The notes under the pieces were generated by a model. It was not told the origin of the DNA and did no database searches. It saw only the letters and a list, made by a program, of their open reading frames with translations. DNA of 64,000 bases, taken from Acidobacteriota bacterium. Its GTDB lineage: Bacteria > Acidobacteriota > Vicinamibacteria > Marinacidobacterales > Marinacidobacteraceae. Location of the stretch: contig JAJEIY010000036.1 in NCBI GenBank assembly GCA_022828085.1, positions 1 to 64,000 on the forward strand, in the 5' to 3' direction. A program made the translations under genes and the position numbers. This document shows positions 25,185 through 33,355 of the stretch, in pieces (position 1 is the stretch's first letter; every line of letters starts with the position of its first letter).

Positions 25185-27269
25185 ATGCCCCGCCGACTCT
25201 GGCTCTCCGGCGCCGCGGTCTTCCTCGCGGCGGCGCTCCTGTTCGTGGTGCAGCCCCTCGCCGCGCGCAGCCTGCTTCCCTGGTACGGCGGAGCCCCGAT
25301 GGTGTGGGCGGTCGCGCTCTTCTTCTTCCAGGCGGTGCTGCTCGGGGGATACCTCTACGCGCACCTGCTGGTGACGCGCCTCGCCCCGCGCGTCCAGCTG
25401 GCGGTCCACGGCGTCCTCCTCGTCCTCGCCGCGCTGGCCAGCCTGCCGCCGCTCCCCGGAACCGGCTGGGCGCCGGACGGCGGGGAAGCGCCCGCCGGGT
25501 GGATCCTTCTCACCCTCCTGGTCACCGTCGGGCCGGCCTTCTTCGCCCTGGCGGCCACCACGCCGCTGGTGTCCGCGTGGGTGGCCCGCGCGGGCCGCTC
25601 AACGGCCGACAGCCCGGCGGCGACCGGCGTTTACCGGCTGTACGCCCTCTCCAATGCCGGGTCGCTGATCGGCCTCGCGGCGTATCCGCTGCTGCTCGAG
25701 CCTCTCCTCGGGCTGGGCGCCCAGGGACGCCTGTGGTCGGCGGGGTTCGTGGCCTTCGCCGCACTGACCTTCCTGGCCGGAGTGTTCTCCGTGCGGGCTT
25801 CCGCCGGGATTGCGGACCGCGCGGCCGCGCCGGCCCGGTCCGGGCTCGGTGATTTCCACGTGTCGGCCTTCCTGCTGGCCGCGGTCGGCTCGTTGGCGCT
25901 GGTGGCGGTCACGACCCATCTCACCCGCGACGTGGCGGCGGTTCCGTTCCTGTGGATCGCCCCCCTGGCGCTGTACCTGCTCACCTTCATCCTCGCGTTC
26001 CGGGGCGGAGATCCGTATCCGAGACGGCTTCTCGTGCCGCTGCTGCTGGCTTCGGTGGCGGCGTGCTTCTACGTCTGGTTCCAGGACATCACCTACGGCC
26101 TCGAGCGCGCCCTGCTCGCCCACGCGGTAGCGGCGCTCGGGTTCCTGTTCATCGGCTGCTGGATCACCCACGGGGAGATCGTCCGGCGGAAGCCCGCCCC
26201 GTCGCGCCTCACCGGTTTCTACCTGTCCATGACGGCCGGCGGCGCTCTCGGGGGGCTCCTCGCGTCCATCGGCAGTCCGCTGCTCTTCCCGAATGTCTGG
26301 GAGTATCCGCTCGCGCTGGTGCTCGCCGTGGTGGTCGCCTTCATGGTCGCCACGCCGTCCCGGGGGGCGGTCCGATCGTTTGCCCGGAAGGCCATTCCCG
26401 CGGCCACCCTCGGAATCGCCATCGCCGTCAGCGCGCTCGAACACCGCCGCCCGCTGACCGCAACCCGGAACTTCTTCGGAGTCGTGCGCGTGATGGAGGC
26501 CTACCCGGGCACTCCGGACTGGCGGCGCGACATGTGGCACGGGGGCATCGCGCACGGCTCCCAGTGGTTCGCTCCCGGACGCCGCCGCGAGCCCACCCTC
26601 TACTACTACGAAGGGACGGGGATCGAGGCGGTGCTGAACCGGCATCCCAACCGGCGGCTGGTGCGGCCCCTCCGGGTCGCCGTCGTCGGGCTCGGGACCG
26701 GGTCCATCGTCGTCCACGGGCGTCGCGGGGACCTGTTCCGCTTCTACGAGCTCGACCCCCAGGTGGCGCAGGCGGCGCGCGACTACTTCACGTTCCTCGC
26801 CGATGCGCCCGCGGAGGTGGAAGTCGTGCTGGGTGACGGCCGGCTGAGCCTGCTCCGGGAAGCGAGCGCCGGAGAGGCCGAATTCGACGTGATCGTGCTC
26901 GACGCCTTCGCCGGCGACGCGATCCCAGTCCATCTGCTCACCGCCGAAGCGTTCGATCTCTACCGGAGCCGGCTCGCCCCGGGCGGCACGATCGCGGTCC
27001 ACATCTCGAACCGCCACGTGGACCTCGCCCCGGTGATCCGCGCCCAGGGCCTCCGCCTGGACCTGCTGTCGCTGCTCACGGTGAGCGATCCGGACCCCGA
27101 CCTGTTCCACTACACGGCGACCTGGGTGGTGCTCAGCCTGAACACGGACCTCATCACGGACCCGAGCCTGCTCGGGAGGGCGGAGCCCTGGACGGGTGAA
27201 GCCGCCGAGCCGGGCGACCGGTTCCTGTGGACGGACGACCATTCCAACCTGCTCGACGTGCTGCGTTAG
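25185..27269 (+). CDS. membrane protein fused to spermidine-synthase-like domain
   Basis: A 694-aa protein. The first ~420 residues hold about eleven hydrophobic helices. The C-terminal ~250 residues have a Rossmann methyltransferase/spermidine-synthase-like fold: VAVVGLGTGSIVVHG, YELDPQVAQAARDYF, VVLGDGRLSLL, VIVLDAFAGDAIPVHLLTAEAF, and GGTIAVHISNRH. Such fused 'spermidine synthase' membrane proteins are widespread, but their product is unproven. It is divergent from the PCYCGC gene by 28 bp, so the two probably share regulation. Confidence 0.88.
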   Translation: MPRRLWLSGAAVFLAAALLFVVQPLAARSLLPWYGGAPMVWAVALFFFQAVLLGGYLYAHLLVTRLAPRVQLAVHGVLLVLAALASLPPLPGTGWAPDGGEAPAGWILLTLLVTVGPAFFALAATTPLVSAWVARAGRSTADSPAATGVYRLYALSNAGSLIGLAAYPLLLEPLLGLGAQGRLWSAGFVAFAALTFLAGVFSVRASAGIADRAAAPARSGLGDFHVSAFLLAAVGSLALVAVTTHLTRDVAAVPFLWIAPLALYLLTFILAFRGGDPYPRRLLVPLLLASVAACFYVWFQDITYGLERALLAHAVAALGFLFIGCWITHGEIVRRKPAPSRLTGFYLSMTAGGALGGLLASIGSPLLFPNVWEYPLALVLAVVVAFMVATPSRGAVRSFARKAIPAATLGIAIAVSALEHRRPLTATRNFFGVVRVMEAYPGTPDWRRDMWHGGIAHGSQWFAPGRRREPTLYYYEGTGIEAVLNRHPNRRLVRPLRVAVVGLGTGSIVVHGRRGDLFRFYELDPQVAQAARDYFTFLADAPAEVEVVLGDGRLSLLREASAGEAEFDVIVLDAFAGDAIPVHLLTAEAFDLYRSRLAPGGTIAVHISNRHVDLAPVIRAQGLRLDLLSLLTVSDPDPDLFHYTATWVVLSLNTDLITDPSLLGRAEPWTGEAAEPGDRFLWTDDHSNLLDVLR

Positions 27270-27349
27270 CTGACGGAACACTCCACCAGCCGACAACGTT
27301 GGGCAAAACGCTTACGATTCCCGGTTCTCAAGATCATGGGAGGTCCCGG

Positions 27350-29422
27350 ATGACCCGAATGAGCCCTCTTTGCGCGCCCGCGAAACGCCCGCTCCAGGTC
27401 GCGGGCATTCTGGCGGCCGCGTTGCTGTTCACCGTGCCGCTCGCGGCGCAGAACCGCGACATGCCGGAAGGCGAATGGCGCTACCAGAGCGGCGACGCCT
27501 GGGGCACGCGCTCGTCACCGCTGGACGACGTCAATGCCGACAACTTTGGCGACCTGGAGGTCGCCTGGATGTGGCGGGGCGACAACTACGGGCCGAAGCC
27601 GAGCTTCCTGTCGAAGTCCACCCCGAGCTACATCAACGGGAAGCTCTACACCGTGGTGGGCTACCGCCGGACGGTGGTCTCCATCGATCCCGCCACCGGG
27701 GAGACGCTGTGGACCTACGCGGAGCCGGACACCCGGCGTTTCGAGGAGTCCATGCGCTCGAGCTACGGCAAGGGTGTCGCCTACGCCGAGATCGACGGGC
27801 GGCTGGTCATCTACGTGGTCTCCCCGGCGTTCTTCCTGCACGCGTTCGACGGCGAGACCGGCGAGCACATCGAGGACTGGGGAGAGCCGGTGGACATCCC
27901 CGGATTCCCGAAGACCGGCGTCGTGGACCTCCTCGCCCACTTCGGCTACAACTACGACCCCTACGAGGGGTTGACCCCTACCGTGGGGTACATCACGAAC
28001 TCCTCGCCCCCGATCGTGGTGAACGGGACCATCGTGGTGGGGAACTCCGCCGCGCAGGGATACCACCAGACCCGCATCGAGAACGTTCCCGGCGACATCC
28101 TCGCGTTCGACGCCTCGACCGGCGACTTCAAGTGGAAGTTCAACGTGACGCCGCGCTCCGAGGACGATTTCGCCGCCAGCACCTGGGAGAACGACGCCTG
28201 GAAGTGGACCGGCGACGTCTCCTCGTGGGCTCCGCTGTCGGCCGATCTCGAGCGGGACATCGTGTACATCCCGACCAACGCGCCGACCATCGATTTCTAT
28301 GGCGGGTTCCGGCCGGGAGACAACCTCTTCGGGACCAGCGTGATCGCGCTCAACGCCCAGACCGGCGAGCGGGTCTGGCACTTCCAGACCACCCACCATC
28401 CGATCTGGAACCACGATCTCCCGAACGTCCCGATCCTGGTGGACGTGGAGGTGAACGGCGAGAAGGTGCCGATGGCCATCCAGACCACCAAGCAGGGGTA
28501 CACCTTCGCCTTCAATCGGGAGACCGGCGACCCGGTGTGGCCCATCGAAGAGGTCGAGGTCCCGCAGTCCATCGTGCCGGGGGAGAAGCTGTCGCCCACC
28601 CAGCCGGTCCCGACGAAGCCCGCACCGGTCGAGATGCTCGACCTCAGCGAGGACAACCTCATCGACTACACCCCGGAACTGCGGCAGAAGGCCATCGAAA
28701 TCGTCTCCGAGTACACGGTGGGAGGCCCCTACATGCCTCCCATTCCCAAGGGATACGACGAGAACAAGGGGTGGATCGCCTGCGGCGTCCACTCCGCGGT
28801 GAACATCACCCACCCGGCCGCCCTCGACCCCGGGACCGGGATCCTCTACCAGTCGTCCGGTCCCAACTGCTCGGGCCGCATCGTGCAGCCGGGCGTGGAT
28901 GCCGACCAGCCTGATCACGACTGCACCTCGCCGAGCGGCAAGTGCACCACGATCGGCGAGACGATCTCCGACTGGGTCAACTACCGCGCGATCGGGGTGC
29001 CCGGTCCGGACGGGCTGCCCATCTACAAGCCGCCTTACAGCCGGGTGACCGCCATCGACATGAACACCGGCGAGCACCTCTGGTGGGTCCCGATCGGCGA
29101 GCCGAACGACCGGATCAAGAACCATCCGGCCCTCGAGGGCGTGGATCTGTCGAACGTCGGCGGTCAGGGCCGCGCGATCCTCATGGTGAGCGGCGACCTG
29201 CTGCTCACGACCGAGGGGATGGCCGGACCGCCGGTCCTGAACGCCCACGACAAACTGACCGGCGAGAAGGTCGGCAGCATCCAGCTTCCGGCGATCGGGA
29301 TGTACGGCATGATGACCTACAAGCACGAGGGAAGGCAGTACATCGTGGTGCAGACCGGCCAGCGGGGCCGGGTGCCGGAGTCGTACGTAGCGCTCGCGCT
29401 GCCGGAAGACGCGGGTAACTGA
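27350..29422 (+). CDS. PQQ-dependent dehydrogenase (quinoprotein, membrane/periplasmic)
   Basis: An exported 690-aa eight-bladed propeller dehydrogenase. Signal peptide ends near TVPLAAQ; the N-terminal WRYQSGDAWGTRSSPLDDVNADNFGDLEVAW is typical of the PQQ alcohol/glucose dehydrogenase superfamily, and repeated tryptophan-docking phrases (GETLWTYAEP, GERVWHFQTTHHPIWNHDLPN, GEHLWWVPIG) mark the blades. No CxxCH motif, so it is not a quinohaemoprotein and must pass electrons to another carrier. Start ATG 27350 has GGAGG about 7 nt upstream. Substrate unknown. A strong hairpin follows the stop. Confidence 0.92.
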   Translation: MTRMSPLCAPAKRPLQVAGILAAALLFTVPLAAQNRDMPEGEWRYQSGDAWGTRSSPLDDVNADNFGDLEVAWMWRGDNYGPKPSFLSKSTPSYINGKLYTVVGYRRTVVSIDPATGETLWTYAEPDTRRFEESMRSSYGKGVAYAEIDGRLVIYVVSPAFFLHAFDGETGEHIEDWGEPVDIPGFPKTGVVDLLAHFGYNYDPYEGLTPTVGYITNSSPPIVVNGTIVVGNSAAQGYHQTRIENVPGDILAFDASTGDFKWKFNVTPRSEDDFAASTWENDAWKWTGDVSSWAPLSADLERDIVYIPTNAPTIDFYGGFRPGDNLFGTSVIALNAQTGERVWHFQTTHHPIWNHDLPNVPILVDVEVNGEKVPMAIQTTKQGYTFAFNRETGDPVWPIEEVEVPQSIVPGEKLSPTQPVPTKPAPVEMLDLSEDNLIDYTPELRQKAIEIVSEYTVGGPYMPPIPKGYDENKGWIACGVHSAVNITHPAALDPGTGILYQSSGPNCSGRIVQPGVDADQPDHDCTSPSGKCTTIGETISDWVNYRAIGVPGPDGLPIYKPPYSRVTAIDMNTGEHLWWVPIGEPNDRIKNHPALEGVDLSNVGGQGRAILMVSGDLLLTTEGMAGPPVLNAHDKLTGEKVGSIQLPAIGMYGMMTYKHEGRQYIVVQTGQRGRVPESYVALALPEDAGN

Positions 29423-29435
29423 CCCGCTGAATGGA

Positions 29436-29462
29436 CCGGGGCGGGAAACCCTCCCGCCCCGG
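29436..29462 (+). terminator. 11-bp perfect hairpin after the PQQ dehydrogenase
   Basis: CCGGGGCGGGA (29436-29446) pairs perfectly with TCCCGCCCCGG (29452-29462), with a 5-nt loop. It starts 13 bp after the stop codon. There is no T-tract, as is common for hairpin terminators in very GC-rich genomes. Confidence 0.6.
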
Positions 29463-29478
29463 CACTTGCCGGGTCGCG

Positions 29479-30399
29479 ATGGAACCTCCAATGGATCCGC
29501 CCGCACCGGCGGCGCCGCCGCGGCCGGCGTGCACGATCGAGGTCCGGCTGGACGATGAGGTCACGGTACCGGTGCGGCGGTATGGCAATTCGGACGGGCC
29601 CCGTCTGCTCCTGAGCCACGGCAACGGGCTCGCCATCGATCTCTACTACCCGTTCTGGTCGCTGCTGCTGGACGACTTCGATGTCATCGTCTTCGACCTC
29701 CGGAATCACGGCGAGAACCCGCCCGGCGCCATCGCGCGCCACACCATCCCGACCCTCTGCCGCGACCTCGAGGCCGTCGGACGGACCGTGGACCGGGTCT
29801 TCGGGATGCGGCCCCGGGCCGGTGTCTTCCACTCGGTTTCCTGCCTGGCGGCCCTCCTGTCACCTTCGCTCGACGCCTCGTATTCGGCCCTGGTTCTCTT
29901 TGAACCGCCGCTCTCCCGTGGCGCCGGCGCCGCTCGGGCCTCGCGCCTGGCCTGCCGGCAGGCGGCGGCGCGAACCCGCATACGCGGCTTCCGGTTTCAG
30001 AGCCGGGAGGAGTTCATCGACCTCATGGCGGCTCAGCCGGCGATGGCGCGCCTGGGTCCGGGAGCATTGCGGCTGATGGCGCGGACGACGCTCCGGAAAA
30101 CGGCGGGTGGAGGCTGTGAACTCCGTTGCCCGCCCGACTACGAGGCCCGGATCCTCGCTTCGATACCCGACTTCGCACCCCTGGTGGCTCCGGATGCCCT
30201 GGCGCTCCCGGTCCGCGTGGTTGGAGCCGACCCGAATCTCCCGCACTACTTCGTCCCGCCGTGCGACCTGAGCGGGGTACCGTCGGTGGACTTTCGGATC
30301 CTGACGGGGACGACCCACCTGGCCCAGCTCGAAGAGCCCGAGGAATGCGCCCGGCTGACGGTGGAGTTTCTCGACCGGAGTGGCTTCCGTTCGCGCTGA
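29479..30399 (+). CDS. alpha/beta hydrolase
   Basis: A 306-aa soluble alpha/beta-hydrolase-fold protein: LLLSHGNGLAIDLYYPFW carries the oxyanion region, FDLRNHGENPPG follows, and the nucleophile elbow is probably GVFHSVSCLAAL. That elbow has Phe and Ser where the usual GxSxG has Gly. The catalytic His is in TGTTHLAQLEEPEE. The track starts at 29431, but that ATG is upstream of the terminator hairpin, so ATG 29479 (or 29491) is preferred. Substrate unknown. Convergent with the phosphopantetheinyl transferase gene. Confidence 0.8.
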   Translation: MEPPMDPPAPAAPPRPACTIEVRLDDEVTVPVRRYGNSDGPRLLLSHGNGLAIDLYYPFWSLLLDDFDVIVFDLRNHGENPPGAIARHTIPTLCRDLEAVGRTVDRVFGMRPRAGVFHSVSCLAALLSPSLDASYSALVLFEPPLSRGAGAARASRLACRQAAARTRIRGFRFQSREEFIDLMAAQPAMARLGPGALRLMARTTLRKTAGGGCELRCPPDYEARILASIPDFAPLVAPDALALPVRVVGADPNLPHYFVPPCDLSGVPSVDFRILTGTTHLAQLEEPEECARLTVEFLDRSGFRSR

Positions 30400-30413
30400 C
30401 GGAGAGGCTGGGA

Positions 30414-31127
30414 TCAGCCTTCCCGGGAAGGCAGCCGGTAGGCGATGGCGGCCGCGAATCGGGCCTCTCCCAGGTCTTCCAGCCAGAAACGGTCTGATGA
30501 TCGGTGCGGGAAGCGGAAGACGGAGGCCCGCTCGCCCTCGAGCATCGTCCGCGGAACCTCGAAGCGGGACGGGTTCAGCGAGAAACCCGTTCCCAGTGCC
30601 TTGATCAACGCTTCCTTGAGGCTCCAGAAGCGGTAGAACAGGTCAGCCTTTTCCCGGCCCCGGGCTGCCGTCAAGGCCCGCTGTTCGGCCGGGCCGTAGA
30701 CGATGTTCCCGATGCCGTCGAAGTTACGGTCCGGAGCTCGCTCTTCCAGGTCGACCCCGAGGTACTCGTGTTCCGCAAACGCGATGAGCCCGTGGCTGCC
30801 GCTGTGGCTCACGTTGAAGCTGATGCGTGAGTCCGCCCCGTTCACCCTGGCGAACGGTTTGCCGTGCTCGAGATAGCCGAAGGAGAGTTCGTCGTTCGTG
30901 CACTCGAGCCGCTCGGCGAGGTTGATCCGAAGCGCCGCGCGGCAGAGCGAAAAACGGCGCCGGGCTCCCGTCACCACGAAACGCTCCGAGCGGCGCCGTT
31001 CCTCCTCATCGAGAAGGGACAAGGCGCGTTTCTCCCGGTCCTCGTCGGGTCGCAGGTCCACATGCAGGATGAGCGCGCCTTCGCCCTCGTGCCAGGGGCT
31101 CCACCACGGGTCACTGTGGGTCGTCAT
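30414..31127 (-). CDS. 4'-phosphopantetheinyl transferase (Sfp/PptT type)
   Basis: Transfers phosphopantetheine from CoA to a conserved Ser of acyl- or peptidyl-carrier proteins. 237 aa, two-domain Sfp length. Motifs: HGKPFARVNG, ISFNVSHSGSHGLIAFA, LGVDLEE (metal-binding Asp/Glu) and RFWSLKEALIKALGTG. The 512-aa ORF in the track runs into the neighbour; the real ATG (31127) overlaps the phosphoesterase stop (ATGA). Together the two resemble the PptH-PptT pair of mycobacteria. The carrier-protein target is not in this window. Confidence 0.9.
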   Translation of the reverse strand: MTTHSDPWWSPWHEGEGALILHVDLRPDEDREKRALSLLDEEERRRSERFVVTGARRRFSLCRAALRINLAERLECTNDELSFGYLEHGKPFARVNGADSRISFNVSHSGSHGLIAFAEHEYLGVDLEERAPDRNFDGIGNIVYGPAEQRALTAARGREKADLFYRFWSLKEALIKALGTGFSLNPSRFEVPRTMLEGERASVFRFPHRSSDRFWLEDLGEARFAAAIAYRLPSREG

Positions 31128-31981
31128 CGCGAAACGGCGTCCGCCGGCGCCAGCTTCACCTCCCGCAGGTAGGCGCCGATCCCCCGGCTGCGATCCCACT
31201 GCCGCGGGTAACCGAGGGACACCTCCTGAAAGGGCACGCCGTCGAGCCAGTCGGTCTTTCGGATGTGGAGGTGCCCGTACACCACCGCGCAGGCGCCGAA
31301 CCGCCGGTGCCACCCGCGCGTTCGCCGGGTTCCGCACCAAGGGGTGAAGCGGGGAACGCGCGGCAGCACCGCGTGCTCTTCTTCCAGGGGGAAGTGGTTG
31401 ATCAGCACCTTGGGAATGTCCGGCGGGCACGCGGCGAGCCGGGCGGCAGACGACTCGCACCGCACGCTGCACCACGACTCCCGGTCCGGGAACGGGTCGG
31501 GGTGGAGGAGATACTCGTCGGTGCAGACCGCCCCGGTTTCGCGCGCCCAGCGAATGACCTCGTCGCGCCGAACGTGCGGCGGCCGGAAGCTGTAGTCGTA
31601 GAGCAGGAACAGCGGTGCGATGAGGACCCTTCCATCCCGGTGTTCGACAACCGGATACGGATCTTCGGGGGTCAGGGCGCCGTGGGAACGGGCAATGGCG
31701 ACGAGCCGGTCGTAAAGCGCGACGCCCCGCAGTCCCGGGTCCCTGCCGGGGACGGTCCAGAGTTCGTGGTTGCCCGGCGTCCAGACGAGCCGCCGGAACT
31801 TGGGGGTCAGCGCCCGCAGCAGCCAGTCGAGCCCCTGTTCCCCGTCCGTCAGGTCTCCGGCAAGGATCAGCCAGTCGTCGGGATGCGCCGGAAAGTCGTC
31901 CAGGGCCTCCCGGTTCCGTGGGTGCGAGATGTGGAGATCCGAAAGCCCCCACAGACGCACCGGGCTATCCCCCGGCGCCAT
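31124..31981 (-). CDS. metallophosphoesterase, PptH-like
   Basis: A 285-aa calcineurin-fold phosphoesterase with the complete metal site: SDLHISHP, LAGDLTD, TPGNHELW, INHFPL, and YGHLHIRKT. Phrases such as RLVWTPGNHELW, PLFLLYDYSFRP, CTDEYLLHPDP and WCGTRRTRGWH match my memory of mycobacterial PptH (Rv2795c). PptH removes phosphopantetheine from carrier proteins and opposes the transferase PptT encoded beside it. The function here is inferred from this similarity and from the 4-nt overlap with the transferase gene. The 789-aa track ORF is an antisense extension; ATG 31981 is used. Confidence 0.85.
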   Translation of the reverse strand: MAPGDSPVRLWGLSDLHISHPRNREALDDFPAHPDDWLILAGDLTDGEQGLDWLLRALTPKFRRLVWTPGNHELWTVPGRDPGLRGVALYDRLVAIARSHGALTPEDPYPVVEHRDGRVLIAPLFLLYDYSFRPPHVRRDEVIRWARETGAVCTDEYLLHPDPFPDRESWCSVRCESSAARLAACPPDIPKVLINHFPLEEEHAVLPRVPRFTPWCGTRRTRGWHRRFGACAVVYGHLHIRKTDWLDGVPFQEVSLGYPRQWDRSRGIGAYLREVKLAPADAVSR

Positions 31982-32167
31982 GATTGGAAGACATGCGTGT
32001 TCGCGGCGGAGTGTAGGCCGGTCCAGGGTGCGCCGGGTTGGTCCTCCGAATCGCCACCCGCGTGACGCGTCGGTGGAAGCCCGGTTCGCCGTACACTCTG
32101 TTTCCACGATGTGGGGATGCTTGGCGGCCCGTATTTCCGCCGCGCGGCGGGAAGGCCCGAGCCGGTG

Positions 32168-33334
32168 ATGCGGCGTTTCCTGTTCGTTCCGATCCTGTTG
32201 GCTTCGTTCGCCGTCGTCGCGCTCCTGGTGGCGCTCGGTCCGGAGCCCGAGGCCCAGGAGTTCGAGCCCGCGCCCCCCGAGGTTCAGGTCCGGACCGTGC
32301 AACTGGAGACGCAGCGGGTCGTGGTCACCGTGGACGGCACGGCGCGGCCCGCGCGCCGGACCGCGGTCGCCGCCCAGGTCGCCGGCGAGATCGTCTGGGC
32401 CGCCGATGCACTCCGGGTGGGGACCCAGGTGGGCGGGGAGACCCCGCTCTTCCGGATCCGGCAGACCCGCTACTCCCAGGCGGTGGCCGAGGCGCGAAGC
32501 CGGCTCGCGGAGGCGGAACTTCGCCTGCTCCGGGAGCAGGCGGCCGCGGAAATGGCCCGAACGGAGTGGGAACGGACCGGAGCGGAGGCGGATCCGCTGG
32601 CGCTTGGGGTTCCGCAGCTGGCGGCCGCGGAAGAGGGCGCCGCCGCCGCCCGGGCGGCCCTCGAAACCGCGGAAGCGGACCTGGGGAACACGGAGGTCCG
32701 GGCGCCGCACTCCGGCCTGGTCGCCGCTCGCGGCGCCGAAGTCGGCGAGTGGGTCACCCCGGGACACCGTCTGTTGGAGTTGTTCTCGCTCGAGGTGTTC
32801 GAGGTCCGGGTTTCGCTCCCGGACGCCGCGCTCTCGCTCGTGGACCTCCCGTTCCGGGAAAGCGCGTCGCGGGCGCCCCCGGCTCGCGTGACCGCGACGC
32901 TCGGGCCCCCGAACGCGGAAGTCCGCTGGACCTGGGAAGGGCGGCTCGCCCGGATGGAGGGCGAGATGGACCCGGCGACCCGTTTCGTCCCGGCCGTGAT
33001 TGAAGTGGCGAAGCCTTATGAGACGACGCCGGATGGCAGACCCCCGCTGGTGGCCGGGATGTTCGTGCAGGTCGAGATCGAGGGGAAGGAGTTCGCGGAC
33101 GTGGCCACCGTCCCGCTGAGCGCCTTCCGCGCTGACGGGACCGTGCTCGTGGTGGACGGTGAGGACCGGATCCGGATTCGGCAGGTGGACGCCTTCTGGC
33201 CCGCCGGCGAAACGGCGCTGCTGGTCCGCTCCGGTCTCGCGGCCGGGGAGCGGCTTGTGGTGTCTCCGCCGTCCATGGTCGCGGCGGGGATGCGGGTCCG
33301 GACCGCCGATTCTCCGGAGGCGGCGGTTCGCTGA
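32168..33334 (+). CDS. RND efflux periplasmic adaptor (membrane fusion protein)
   Basis: A 388-aa HlyD-type adaptor linking an inner-membrane RND pump to an outer-membrane channel. N-terminal membrane anchor (FLFVPILLASFAVVALLVALG), then the lipoyl half-motif TAVAAQVAGEIVWAADALRVG, an alpha-helical hairpin (about 100-165) and the second half-motif NTEVRAPHSGLVAARGAEVGEWV, followed by beta-barrel segments. ATG 32168 (or GTG 32165) is the likely start. The RND pump gene follows 21 bp downstream. No outer-membrane factor gene is adjacent. Confidence 0.9.
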   Translation: MRRFLFVPILLASFAVVALLVALGPEPEAQEFEPAPPEVQVRTVQLETQRVVVTVDGTARPARRTAVAAQVAGEIVWAADALRVGTQVGGETPLFRIRQTRYSQAVAEARSRLAEAELRLLREQAAAEMARTEWERTGAEADPLALGVPQLAAAEEGAAAARAALETAEADLGNTEVRAPHSGLVAARGAEVGEWVTPGHRLLELFSLEVFEVRVSLPDAALSLVDLPFRESASRAPPARVTATLGPPNAEVRWTWEGRLARMEGEMDPATRFVPAVIEVAKPYETTPDGRPPLVAGMFVQVEIEGKEFADVATVPLSAFRADGTVLVVDGEDRIRIRQVDAFWPAGETALLVRSGLAAGERLVVSPPSMVAAGMRVRTADSPEAAVR

Positions 33335-33355
33335 CAAGGCGGCGGCACGGCCGGT

